From assembly GCA_029747015.1 (NCBI GenBank), contig JAKOGI010000084.1, positions 521,501-585,500 on the forward strand: 64,000 bases of DNA, written 5' to 3'. Source of the DNA: Carnegiea gigantea (taxonomy: Eukaryota > Streptophyta > Magnoliopsida > Caryophyllales > Cactaceae). Under the pieces are notes generated by a model. The model did not search any database. It was not told the DNA's origin and worked only from the letters and a program-made list of their open reading frames with translations. The position numbers and the translations under genes are program-made. Positions 1-10,841 of this stretch are shown here, in pieces (position 1 is the first letter of the stretch; each line of letters starts with the position of its first letter).

Positions 1-329
1 CTGTGAACAGAAGGAGAAAGCTGGGCGATTCTGCGAACTGGGCCAGGCCCACGGTGGAGTTGCTTAGCTGTGAGGGTAAGAGGGAGACTGGGCTGCTGAG
101 TGTGGGCTGGGGATTGGGCCACTGCTTCTTTCCTTGTTTTTTTCCTTCTCTTCGTTTATTTGATCCAACATCATCCCTCTTTGTAACATGAGTATTTTAT
201 TTATACTTGCACTTTCTCTTCAATTCCTACAAGATAAATAAAATTCATATTAAAATTCTAATTTAATAATTTATTTCAAGCAATTATTATATAATAAAAG
301 GGTATAAAATATCATAATTTACGGTTGAA
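1..329. other. AT-rich noncoding stretch, unclassified
   Basis: I see no gene here. The first 130 bases are fairly G-rich, and from about 185 the sequence becomes strongly AT-rich up to the start of integrase-like coding near 330. It may be the end of an insertion that cut the Tat integrase, since coding similarity starts abruptly at about 330, but no terminal structure or target duplication can be seen because the left side lies outside the window. Confidence 0.4.
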
Positions 330-1420
330 CATGTCCTTAATAAGGAGTCCTAGAAGATAATGAAAGAAGTCCATAGAGGGGATTGCGGACCGCACATGAA
401 TGGCTGCATGCTAGCAAAGAAAGTCCAACAATTAGGATACTACTTGTCCAACGTGGAGGCAGATTGTTATACATATGTAAGAAGATGCGACAAATGTCTA
501 GTACATACAAACTTAAAGCATCAAACACCATCTTTCCTTTCCACATTAACTTATCCATGGCCTGTTTCAGTCTGGAGAATTGACATCATTGAAAGGATAA
601 GCGCAAAAGGTATTGGAGGGCATGAATATGTGCTTGTAGCAGTTGACAACTTCATAAAATGGGTGGAGGCAGCCTCTTATGCCGAAATCACCTCAAAACA
701 CAGGATGAAATTCATCAGTCATAATACTACATGTCGATATAGAGTGCCACACGAATTGATAAGTGATCAAGGTAGTTACTTTAAAATAGAGGTGGCCAAC
801 CAACTAGACAGGTATAAAATCCATCATTAGAAATTTTTCCCATATCAATCGCAGACAAATGAAGTCGTCGAAGCAGCCAAACAAAACGTACGAAGAATAA
901 TTGAGAAAATGACTAAAAACTATAAAGATTTTCCAGACAAGCTACTGTTCTCCCTATGGGGATATCGAACCTCGATTCGATCCTCAACAACCAATCCCTT
1001 ATCTCTAGTACACTAACTAGAAGCAGTACTCCCAATTGAAATTGGCATACGCTCACTAAGGGTAATAGCTGAAAGTTAGATACCAGAATCTGAATGGAGA
1101 AAAGCTTAATATGAGGAGTTACTAATGATGGATGAAAAGAGGTTATAGGCCTTGCACAATGTCTAGTTGTACCAAGCCTGGATCTCAAAAGCCTTTATTA
1201 AAAAGGTGAGGCCTAAGGACCTGCAAGAAGGAGACATGGTGCTAAAAGAAATCAGGGGCTCCATACAGGATCCTAAAGGAAAATTTTGGCCTAGTTGGAT
1301 AGGCCCATTCACAGTTAAGGTTATTTTGCCGAGAGAAGCAGTAAAATTGGCAAATCTAGATGGAGAAAAATATGACTAGTATACAACCTATGATTAATTA
1401 AAAAAGTATCATACCTAAGT
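330..1420 (+). pseudogene. Ty3/gypsy (Tat-type) integrase, decayed
   Basis: This is the C-terminal part of a retrotransposon polyprotein, the integrase that inserts element cDNA into chromosomes. The 360-830 frame shows the zinc-binding HHCC region (HRGDCGPHMNG followed by RRCDKCLVH) and the core domain start (WRIDIIERI, then LISDQGSYF, two of the catalytic acidic positions). After a stop at about 829 the same protein continues with the third acidic residue in NEVVEAAKQN, then the linker and the C-terminal domain at 1167-1379 (GDMVLKEI, WPSWIGPFTVK). Several in-frame stops and shifts are present, so it is not functional. Protease, RT and RNase H are missing because the element runs off the window. 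The long 3' region with antisense ORFs and tandem repeats that follows fits the Tat lineage. The lineage call is from family knowledge, not an alignment. Confidence 0.85.
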
Positions 1421-2230
1421 AGCTTAGAAGAGAGCTCATAATAAGTTGCTAACAAGGTTGCTAAGTCGTAGCCTATAATATGTTCAAAAGGCCCATGCTA
1501 GGCCTAAACAGCAAGAACTACGATGGCTGAATTCTGCAATGCGGTTACTTAGGAAGCCAATATGAAACAAGTTCCTCTTCTCGCTAGCCTTTGAAGCCTT
1601 AATCTACTCTTTCTCTCGAAGCTCTTTCGTCTTCTCTACATCACGCTCGATCATTCACTTTACGTAAAATTTGAAAACATTAGTGGAATAAAGAGACCCT
1701 GGCATAATGAGGAGTGAATGATAAAGCTAGTACTCTATCCAAGAGTGCACATGAGCTGGGTTATTCACCCAACTCTTTGAGGGGACATAGTCTATCCTTG
1801 GAATGGTCTGTCTAAGACCACATTGTCTTAAAAGACACCCATGGAAGAAGTAGGTCCCTATTGTAAGACCAACAAGTTGTACATGGGCACTGTGATCTCC
1901 ATGGGTCATAACTCAATGGATATTCCATCAATGAATGGTCCAGCGGACGGGCAGTGACTTTGCAAAAAGCCTAACCCAGTCCACAATTGATTGGTCCACA
2001 AAAAGTCTCTTTTATTATAAGATAGGAGTCAACATTATAAGGAACAATAATTAGTCTCAGATGCTCCAATAGTCAAATCTATAGAAACAAAAAAGAGTAA
2101 TACTGACCTGGAAAACCTGCCAGGGTTCCCAAGTCCAAACCTGAAAAGGGGGAACGAAAAAGGAATAAAAAGGGACCAGCAGGTCAGAAACCAGGCCACG
2201 ACCTACTGAAAGCCCAGCCGCGTTCTCTGC
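1421..2230. other. Tat1 3' noncoding region, first part
   Basis: No gene is supported. This is sequence directly downstream of the integrase, on the pol side of the antisense frames. It contains AACCTGCCAGGGTTCC near 2118, a member of the palindrome-like motif that recurs in this element's 3' region and LTR. Confidence 0.45.
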
Positions 2231-2246
2231 CCTCTAGGGTAGTGGG

Positions 2247-2690
2247 TTAGGCCGAAGGACCTGCAAAGAAAAAATAGCCCATTGGACCATCAGTCACTAC
2301 CTGGAGCAGCAAGGGGTTTCTTAAGCAAAATTGATCGGGATGGGGGCGCAGACGGTCAAGACCAAGGATGGTTTCAGCAAGTACAAGAGGCATGAGAGTA
2401 TTCCCATGGTGAATAACATCTGCAATCATGAGAAGCTTGCAGGGCCTCTACCGTTAAAACCCCCTATGACTAAATAGGCACCTAAAAGGAAGAGCATTAT
2501 AGCACAACGTCTATGCAAGCCTTCTACTGCATAGACACACTCTTTCTTAAAATGAGCAATTAATGATAAAAGGTCTACCTCATCATCAATTACAATAGAA
2601 GACACATCATCCAAGCATAAGCCCAAAAGCGACAGTATTGGATAGACAAATGTTTCAAAGATGCAGGAACTGTGGGAGGGCAATGAAGAG
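2247..2690 (-). pseudogene. Antisense ORF remnant in Tat1, possibly PMD/DUF7745-like
   Basis: Two adjacent minus-strand frames (2690 to 2426, then 2429 to 2247) read as one broken protein. The first ends in a hydrophobic run (IMLFLLGAYLVIGG) and the second carries LVLAETILGLDRLR then NPLLLQVV. A hydrophobic LLxLLG-type segment, then a region of small and aliphatic residues, then an LLLQ-type segment is the pattern I associate with plant-mobile-domain and DUF7745-type proteins found in plant retrotransposons. It lies antisense to the retroelement, between pol and the 3' LTR. There are stops and at least one frameshift. The family assignment is tentative. The claim of antisense coding is better supported for the neighbour at 4000-5480. 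Confidence 0.4.
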
Positions 2691-3995
2691 AAAATTCTAA
2701 AATCGTGTTAAACTCTTCAGCTAAGGGTCACAATTTGTGGGTATGAACCTAAACACGTGGAGTTCTGGGTCTCAAAAGGTAAAGGAAACTCTAAGAAAGT
2801 TCCAGGAAATTTTGACTTAGACGCAAGCTAGAGAGGGTGTTCAGCCTAAAATTTTTTAGCTCATACTTATCCTAAGAACCAAGGATAACAAGCCTTGATG
2901 ATAAACTCGTCTCAAAAGCCAGACATTCTTTTTGTTCTTTACTAAAGACACATTGACACAATTGATGTGCAAAATGCGAGGTTCAGGCAGCTTTTATAAC
3001 ATTAAAAAAAAAAAAGTCTAATCAGAGTTGGACTATGGAACCAGCCTAGATTTTCTAAGTAGTCCTAACTTTAACTGCTCCTCAGTAATAACACCAAACT
3101 AATGAGTTTTGATTTTTTTGTTGTTGTTTGCTTCCCCCAGCTATGTTTTACAGATGCATGATTAATAAATTAAGGCGGTTTGTTACTTAACACCATTAAA
3201 AACTCTTTACACTTATGTTTGTCTTTTGCATTTTTGGTCGCTTTTTTTTTGGGGGGGGAGGAGGGGGAACTGGGGGCTAGGCCTTGCATTTTTTGGTCTT
3301 GGATTTTTTGGTTGAGTTTTGTATTTTTGGCACAAAAGTCAAAGTACATTCATAGTAAATTGCATTTCAAAATCAGCATAATAGTATCATACATAAGTCC
3401 AACGAGATAACCCTATTCATCCCCTAACACCCACAACTGCATTCACAGAAAAAGTAGTTAATATAGCGCAACGTAGCATAACAGTAGATAACCCGCAGTG
3501 GGGCAAGAACTATCCCCAGGAGCCCAAAAAAGGCAAGGAGACTCGCTATGCATGATCCCAGATGACCAGTCGCGATATAAGATAAGGGGAATTGGAGGAT
3601 CCCCCAAATAGGAGGTTGTAGCATAAGGATCCCTAGGATCGTAGATATGAAAGGGTTCAACTTCCGTTGGAGAATCTAGATGGGTCTCGTCCCCTTAGCA
3701 TGAGAGGATTCCGGGACAACTTGAGCTTGCGAAGAAGGACGTCTCATTGATTGAGACCCCCGAATGGGTGCTCGCCCAGTAGAACCTTCAAGCTCCAATA
3801 ACAAGAGGGAAAAGGAAAGAAGGGTGAAAAGAAAGAACAAAGCACCTCGATGGTCCGAGGATGACGACAAGTAAAGAGGTTTGCAAATGCCTTAGCTACA
3901 TAATGAAATTAGCGAACCATTATGCTCAACTACTCCCAATTATACTAAAAGATGAAATTTGATAAAGTAAGTATGATAAATCTAAGGGACGACAA
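2691..3995. other. Tat1 3' region, no recognised gene
   Basis: The stretch contains an A-run near 3003-3015, a G-run near 3251-3270, and a minus-strand open stretch at 3676-3870 of biased, serine- and leucine-rich composition that I do not recognise. That stretch could be the C-terminus of the antisense gene upstream on the minus strand (4000-5480), but I cannot link them with confidence. Confidence 0.35.
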
Positions 3996-3999
3996 TAAG

Positions 4000-5480
4000 T
4001 GATATACTTACCCCTATAAAGGTAGGAGGAAAAGGAAGTTGGGCATTAGAACGTCGATGCACGCTCCCTAAAAAAAGGAAAGCAAGATGAGAAGGACATC
4101 ACTTAAATGGCAGTCCACTTTCACCGTCACTACAGATAGCGTTCTAGCATAAAACGCAGAATGCGAAGGATCTATGAGAACGTAAGGAGTCCACTAGTTG
4201 AGGCCTTGAGTGATACTCTCTCCCTGAAATACTATACGAAGCACAAGGGCCCTTCGTTATAATTCGTATCCAGGGGTAATATTTGACCACTTCGACTTTA
4301 GGGAGGATCACAGGAGCACCCACGGGTTGATGCTGGCCTACAAAATACTAGTATCATACAGTGGTAAAAAAAACTATCATACAGTGGTAAGGTTATTTAT
4401 AGCCCTCCGAGGGCACTGCAAGCTTCTTGATTGAAACTTTCATTAAATCTGATTATCTCTGGTCCACGAAAGCATCTTTGAAAAAAGGTTAGACTCCCGA
4501 GATCTAAGGGATAGATCTGGGAAATGTTCATAGAACCAAAGTTATAAGGGAAATAGCAAAATAATGATGGGAGCTTCCCAAAATGAAAAGTGGAGTAGAA
4601 AGGTGAGGGGCTATTACCTCGATCATCCTCGACATATCACTAAAGGGGAGACTAGAATTCTTTTCACCTTGGGTAATGTTGGTCTTACAGACCTGAGTTC
4701 GCATTCCTTGAACAAGGGTGGCATATGCAGTCATGCCCTAGTTCAAGTGCCACACTTTATTCAAGTCAACCATGTCAACCAAGTAATGAAGATAACAATG
4801 GCCACGCAGTCAAGGAAAAATGGTGGTGCGAAGGAGTAGAGCCAAAACAATCCAAGAATATTGGTCAAGAGTATGGACAGCCCAGCCAGCATCATCCCGT
4901 ATTAGTGAAAAGAGGACAGTATAGGGAAAGTTGCCACCATGAGGTATATTTCCCATTGTTAGCTTGAAAAGATGAAAAGGCATGCCTGATCATGATGAAA
5001 ATCTTCTCTGTATACTGAGGGATCCCCATAAAATCCAAGACATGTTAGTACAGCAAAATCAAAAGGGTTAATAGTATTCTCCCCAAAAGGCAAATCAAGG
5101 GTGTTGGTGGTATGCCAAAAATCCATCAGCAATCCCACGAGTGACATAGTGATCAGTCAATTGGGATAAAGATGCAAAACCCGCATAAAAAGATCTAGAA
5201 CCCCGTATATTTTAGAATAGTTCGGACTTAGATCTCCCCACACTTAAGATCGATTATGAACTTTTTAGGGGCACCTCCACCTCTAATAAAGTCATCCTGA
5301 AAGGAGGAAAAAAATTTGAGAAAAGAATTTAATAAACAAGAGTAAAGAAAAAAGAACATAAGAGAAGGATAAGAACATTTACTTTTGTTGCACCAGCTTA
5401 GCTTAACGCATGGTATTCAATCTTCACAAGAAGATTAGTGCTATCCCAAGCTTCGATGGGTCTCCATTCGCTTTCAATGA
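4000..5480 (-). pseudogene. Antisense plant mobile domain (PMD)-like gene remnant in Tat1
   Basis: Reading the minus strand from about 5480 down, one sees an N-terminal piece, a likely intron, then LPFGENTINPFDFAVLTCLG (the PMD pattern of LPxGExTITxxDxAxLxGL) followed by YGDPSVYRED. Further on comes IVLALLLRTTIFP, matching the PMD LLGTTIFP block, then YLVDMVDLNKVWHLN and GMTAYATLVQGMR, which fit the usual DL.......WG.AALAxLY stretch. PMD proteins are plant proteins related to MAIN/MAIL factors, and the domain also occurs in transposable elements. Stops interrupt the frame several times, for example after TTIFP and before GMTAY. It lies antisense to the Tat1 pol gene, between pol and the 3' LTR. 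Antisense ORFs in this position are known for Tat-lineage elements. The exact ends are guesses. Confidence 0.65.
5297..5382 (-). other. Probable intron (86 bp) of the antisense PMD-like gene
   Basis: On the minus strand the donor reads ACAAAA|GTAAATGTTC and the acceptor follows a pyrimidine tract, TCCTCCTTTCAG|GATGAC. The GT-AG ends, the tract and the size are normal for a plant intron. The downstream exon starts DDFIRGGGAPKKF and leads toward the PMD N-terminal block. Splicing is inferred, not shown. Confidence 0.5.
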
Positions 5481-5654
5481 AGTAGTCTTGTGCAAGCCTC
5501 TCTTAACGGGATCAATGAGGGGAAGAGCTCTTCTCAAACTTGTACTTAAAAGCACTTACAACTAATGAAAGCAAGTGACAGCAAAGTTAATTAACAAATA
5601 AAGGAGAAGCACGATCGAGGTGTGACTTGAACACTGTCCAATAAAAGCTATTTA

Positions 5655-6070
5655 TAGCCAAAATTAGGAGGAAGAAGCCAAGCGATAACCCCAACAAGTT
5701 GCCCAGTAGCCACATGAATATATTCCCTCACTATAAGTTGAAGTGCAAGCAAACAAAGCAAAAGCAAAGAGGTGTTAAGCTCGAGAACCTGGTCAGGTTC
5801 CCTATAACTCACATGGCCATATTCCTTCTACAAAAAGCTAAACACTCAAGCAAGATAAGAATAATAAGCAAAGAAGACAAGCCGTAGGGACCCGGCCAAG
5901 ATCTCTATGTGCATAGGAACTCACAAGGACAAAAAGGACACAAACATGCAACCAAGGAGGAAAAAGCAAAAGTGAGGAAAATGGTCAAAGAACCCGACCG
6001 GGTTCTCCACCATCACATGGTAGTTATTCTCTTGAAAATTACAAAAGAGGAAGAAGGCAAACCAACAGGA
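5655..6070. repeat. Degenerate ~100-bp repeats carrying a palindromic CCGG-type motif
   Basis: Related motifs occur at about 5785 (AACCTGGTCAGGTTCC), 5886 (GGACCCGGCCAAGATC) and 5990 (AACCCGACCGGGTTCTC), spaced roughly 100 bp apart. The flanks also resemble each other (CACATGG near 5713, 5809 and 6015, and AAGCAAA-rich stretches). This looks like an old tandem array in the 3' region of Tat1. Related motifs occur at 2118, in the LTR at 14882 and 14910, and at 16001. Confidence 0.5.
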
Positions 6071-6224
6071 ATCCAAGGGGTACTCTATGTCCATGAGCAT
6101 CTAAGGTAAAGCATGCAATTTCAAGAAGAAAAGGATGAAATACTTATGAAAGTATTTCAAAATATTCAAAGAAGAAGCTAATGAACGTCCAGATGTACGT
6201 ATCAAAAAACAAAATATAGAACTC

Positions 6225-6748
6225 TTAGAGGTATTCATCAAAACTGATAGCTCTGACATTTCGTCGATGAAATTCTCTTGATCCACAAAAATATCCGCTA
6301 CTCTAGGGATATGAAGGAAAAAAGAAAATTCATAAATTTGCTTGACCAGCAAAGAGGTCCGCTACTCTAGCGACATAAACATCTACTTGATCGTTAAGGA
6401 GGTTCGCTACTTTAGTGAAACAGGGAATTCACAAATTTGCTCGACTGGGAAGGAGGCTCGCTACTCCAATGACATGGAAATCTGCTCGATTGATAAAGAG
6501 GTCCGCTACTCGAGTGAAATGGAGAATTCATAAGTTTTCTTAACCAATAAGAAGGTCTGCTACTCCAGCGACGTAGAAATCTACTCGACCGGCAAGGAGG
6601 TATATAACTCCAGGGAAACGGGAAATTCACAAGTTTGCTTGACCTATAAAAAGGTCTGCTACTCCAGTGATACAGAAATTTGGTCTATCGGGAAGAAGGT
6701 CCGCTACTCCTGCAAAATGGTTAATTCAGAAGTTTGCTTGACTGGCAA
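6225..6748. repeat. Tandem array, ~95-bp dimers of ~48-bp subunits (left part)
   Basis: The core GAAGGTCCGCTACTCCAGTG recurs with variation about every 48 bp (for example near 6354, 6400, 6451, 6499, 6553, 6598, 6652 and 6698). Alternate subunits share more: one type ends in GAAATCTGCTCGA-like sequence and the other in GGGAATTCACAAGTTTGCTTGA. The array is cut at 6748 by the Athila-like element and resumes at 14490. Tandem arrays of this kind between pol and the 3' LTR are a known feature of Tat/Ogre elements and can seed satellite DNA. Confidence 0.85.
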
Positions 6749-6753
6749 GAAGG
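6749..6753. other. Left target-site duplication GAAGG
   Basis: GAAGG here and at 14490-14494 flank the element 6754-14489. Both copies sit at the same point of the tandem-repeat unit, so together they reconstitute an uninterrupted unit. Confidence 0.85.
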
Positions 6754-8054
6754 TGATAAACCTCTATTTTCACCTCTTTCAAACTCAATTTTAACCTCTC
6801 CTTCAATGATTCTTGGGTTGAATGTCAAAGCTTAAGGGTCGAATAGGCCTCTTTTACCCTGAACCTACTCATGTTAGGTGCTTTCATGTTTTTCAGGAAT
6901 TTCAGTTAAAGAAAACAGAAAACCCCGCTAATACCATGCGAAAGGAAGGCCTAGAAGGCGGATTTCGAGCTAAGAAGAGGTGGTCGAGGCCTAGAGGACT
7001 GGCATAGGGAACCCATGCCAGGTAGCCCGATCGTGCCAAGCCCAAAAAAAAAAAAAAAGGAGCAAGTGAACATGGATGTGGCATGGTGGCATTGTGCCAC
7101 TTTAGTGCCCAGCGCGACTAAATTGTTGAGTCATGGTTACACTTAGGCATCTGGGAATTTTTACTGTAGTTCTCAAATACAGGCGATTTTCTACGTTTTT
7201 CTATCCTTGATACTTTTAAAAATTTCAGACATTAGATCAAAGTTGAATTGATGCGAATTTGTGCTACTGCTCTGGGAATCAGCCAAAGTACATTTCTTTT
7301 CTTTTCTCCATTGTGATCTAAATCAAAGTTTGTATCTTTTGTGATGTCTTCTAGATTTTTGTTCTTGATTGTAATTGTTAGTATGATTAGAGGCTAAACT
7401 ATTGATCTTAGATTGGGAGTGGCCCCTGTTTTGTGAAAGTTAATCATGTTTTAGGTTTCTGTGAATCATGTCCATGAATACAATTCGAATTCCTACCTAG
7501 GACGCCAACTGTTTGTTGAATTACTTGAGAGAGTTTTATTCATTGTTCTTAATTACGGTTCAGGCGATCCAGAAAAGTTAAATCCTTTTTCTAGCGCAAC
7601 TTTGTGGACAATTGATCTTCCTAACATGAAAACAGTTAGGGCATCAATTAGGATTATTTGATTACATAATCTTGTGACCTTGATAATCTTAGTTTTATGA
7701 AAATAGATAACTAAGATTATCTTAGTCAGTCTATTAACCTTTGCGAGAAGACTTAGATGCGCTTTAAATTGTAATCCCTTCTACTTCGATTGTTTTCATA
7801 GGCATAGTTTATATGATCCAGTTATGATTCATATAGCATAGTAGTGTGGTGAATCCCAATCTAGGACCTTTATTATCATTGAATTTGACAATTTGCCAGT
7901 TTTAGCAGAATAGTACTACTAGTTAGAAATGATTTAGCCCTATTGAACTTTTGCCTAAATTGAGCATTATAAATAGAAATTCGTGATTGGAATCAAGTTC
8001 CTTGCCTAAATTACAACTGGCACCGTGTACTTGCAGTAACATTTTAGGACAACA
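6754..8054 (+). repeat. Left LTR of the Athila-like LARD element
   Basis: The 1301-bp segment runs from TG at the TSD to CA just before the PBS. It has the low-GC, long-LTR character of Athila-type elements. It contains a short A-tract at about 7045-7060 and GTGCCAC-type words around 7080-7120. It does not align by eye to the right LTR. Confidence 0.6.
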
Positions 8055-8060
8055 AGTTTT

Positions 8061-8078
8061 TGGAGCCGTTGTTAGAGA
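8061..8078 (+). other. Primer binding site, tRNA-Asp type (degenerate)
   Basis: TTTTTGGAGCCGTTGTTAGAGA resembles the Athila-type PBS context TTTTTGGCGCCGTTGCCGGGGA, which is complementary to the tRNA-Asp 3' end. Several bases have changed. Confidence 0.65.
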
Positions 8079-8157
8079 ATTGGTGTTTTCTAATATTGGA
8101 GCTTACTTGAGTATTCGAGACTATGCTGCTATTTGAAAAAAAAATTATTTTAAAAAA

Positions 8158-8382
8158 ATGCCTATTTTGCACTTTTCTCAGCATGAGCATGAATTATTTT
8201 GGAGATATTATGATAGATTACATGCTTTTTTTGCTCATTGTGGTTATTGCTTGGATAAGTGGAAAATTTTGAGTACAGTTGATAAGAGTGTGAATTGTGA
8301 GACCCGTGCTCTTTTGGAGCGTTGGAATTTTTGTGCTAAAAATGTTGATAAAGCATGGGATTTGCTCGGTTGGTTTTTATAG
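8158..8382 (+). pseudogene. gag-like N-terminal fragment of the LARD element
   Basis: A short frame starts MPILHFSQHEHELFWRYY and contains LLERWNFCAKNVDKAWDLLG. I recognise this as the gag-like protein repeatedly found in non-autonomous Athila-like elements of dicots. It probably forms the N-terminal half of a gag-like nucleocapsid protein. The frame is cut right after WDLLGW by the insertion at 8374, and the protein appears to continue at about 10842 (DTYKFETSC). About 75 residues remain. Confidence 0.6.
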
Positions 8383-10835
8383 CTTGTTGTGGAGCTATAA
8401 GTTTAACCACTACTTCGACTTATAAATAATATTTATAGCATAGGAAGAGGGATCGATCCCACGAGGAAAGATTATGTCAAAAATGCTAATTTAATCCTAA
8501 ATAACTTTACTAATCCAATTTTTTGTTCCTCCTCTTTGTAATTTAAATTAAATCAAATTTAATTAATAAAAATCTGGAAGAATACCCAATATTACTCCTA
8601 AATATTTCGGATTTAATTCTGAAAATAAAACAGTAAATAGCTATCCTAAATAATCTAGAAAAATAAAAGCAGAATAATAACTTAATCGTCAACTAAAAAT
8701 CAAAACAGAAAATAATAAACAGAAAATAAATATTAAAAATGACAAACAGTAACTTAAACTAATATTCTTCAAGTTTATAAGCTTACAACTCCAGAATTGT
8801 ACCCAATTAATCTTAGAAAAATTAAACCAAAAAATTACCACAGATTATTAAAACAGAAAATGAGATCTGAAATTAAAAATAAAATAAACTGCATTAATAT
8901 AAATACAAAATTAATCAAAAAAATTACCCTAATTTAAGGACATAATTTTCTGGACTCAACGACACCAAATAAATGTGAAATAAATATTAAAAATGAAATT
9001 TCTAGATTTAATGAATTCAAAACCTGGACAAATCAATTTCACGAAATAATTCTGAAGAATTATCAAATAATTTCCAAAAATTATGAACTTAAATAGGGGT
9101 AGATTAGGACACTATATAAACCCTAGGAATGAATAAAAACTTAAAAAAAAAAGAAAACAACTATTTTTAGCCTAATTTCTAACAAACCGGTAACTAAATG
9201 ATAAAACAGAATATAACTCAAATCTAAAATTATAACCACTCTAAAATCAAAGTCTAACCTATCTAAAATTATCAAGACACTCCTAAAAGACTAGTCTTTT
9301 TGGGAGGGGGGTGTAACGGAATTTATATTGAAACTAATAATCATAGAATACAAATTAGCAAACTAATCAAATTAACTAAAAGCAACAAATAATTATCAAA
9401 AGTTGTCAAATTTATGAAGAATACTTAGTCTAATCTATATCCACCATGCAAATTAATATTCATCATTAACACACAAGTTAATTTCATTCATAAGTTAAAC
9501 TGTAGAAGATACCCACCAGCGGATCTTCCTCGTTTTTCCTTAGATTATAGTTTAATTAGGTCCAGCCCTAATATAAATCCTACTAATTTGATAATCTTTA
9601 CAACAACGCAAAAATTTAATCAAACTAGAGCATTAAGAATTAGAAAAACATCATTTAATGCTTTGTAATCAATTTACCAGCAAATCGATTTAACAAAGAT
9701 CTAAAGCGATTACCTAATTAAAAGATATGATTTTTGAGCCATCCATGATTAATTAGGGTGATACTAAAGCATAAAAGACTATAACTTTTACATATTATAG
9801 CCTTGTAAACTATCATATGAAATTGTATTAAACTAGCTAGCATGCATTCTAATGAATTTAACATAATTTTCATAAACAATAAATGCTAATCGTTATAGAA
9901 TCATGAATATAAACCAACTAGATAATAAAGCATGAAACTTATTTCAAAATAATCAATTTAGCATTGTTTCAAGTAGATTATACTAAGCATAAAAAAGCTA
10001 ATCACTCATATCAAAAATAACATCACAATCAACCAAAGGATTCATGTTTAAGAATTAATTAAACAACACAAAAAAATAAAATAAAATAATTAAATTAAAT
10101 TAAATCACTCTACTTTGGAGAGGACGGTGTGATGATGATATGGGGAAGATGATCAAAAGGAGATAATGAACGTGTGAAGGTGTCGTGGCTTGTTATATGT
10201 TGTAGGTTGATGATGATGATGAGGAATAAGAGGGAGTGGAGAAGGGCTGGAGATGGAGGATTATGGCTACGTGGGTACGTGGCTGATTATCTCAAAGGAA
10301 GGGTGATGAGGAGGAGGTTGAAGGAAGATGGTGATGATCAAGGGGTTGGTTACGGAGAAAGCTGGGCTGCCGTGAGACTTGGCTACGTTGAAGGAGGAGG
10401 TGGCTGATTCTGAATGAGATGATGGGCTGAAGCTTATATGCATGAGATGGGATGATGATCTTGGTGATGAGTGGAAGAAGCCTGCTATTGGTGTTGCTGT
10501 GGCTTCCTTTTATGAGGGTGATGGTGATTAGGGTTAGTAAATAGGGTTTTCTCCTTCCTTTCTTCCTTCGCCCTCAAGACTTCTAGCTCTTCTCCAACTC
10601 TTGAAACCCTAACTCAATTAAATGATTATGAAAATAATATTTTTCATAAATTATTATTTTTGGACCGTCTTTATAGCCAAGCGTGTAAAACCCGAACTTC
10701 GACGTCTTCGCTTCCCTTTTTATTTTATTAATGCCTAACCTGAAAAATATATAAAATAAAATAAATTAGATGCAATAATATATATAATATAATCAAAATA
10801 ATTATTAAAACCATGCATGATTTTTTGCGTAACAT
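8374..10835. mobile_element. 2.46-kb insertion of unknown class in the LARD gag gene
   Basis: GGTTGG occurs at 8368-8373 and again at 10836-10841, and the interrupted gag reading continues across, so the insertion limits are fairly secure to within a few bases. The content is very AT-rich with a G/A-rich block at 10120-10530. It includes a GGGATCGATCCC-type palindrome near 8450, a GGGAGGGGGG run near 9302, and the conserved-looking string AAACCCGAACTTCGACGTC near 10687. I find no terminal inverted repeats, no TG...CA LTR ends in a clear place and no coding sequence. A short retroelement derivative on the minus strand is one possibility. Confidence 0.55.
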
Positions 10836-10841
10836 GGTTGG

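Noticed and set aside
1..191. 62-aa frame at the window start
   Set aside because: No recognised domain, cut by the window edge, and followed by AT-rich noncoding sequence.
6342..6630. Frames with repeated KEVRYSS-like or WSSRPS-like units
   Set aside because: Translation of the 48-bp tandem array; repeats keep frames open by length, not by coding.
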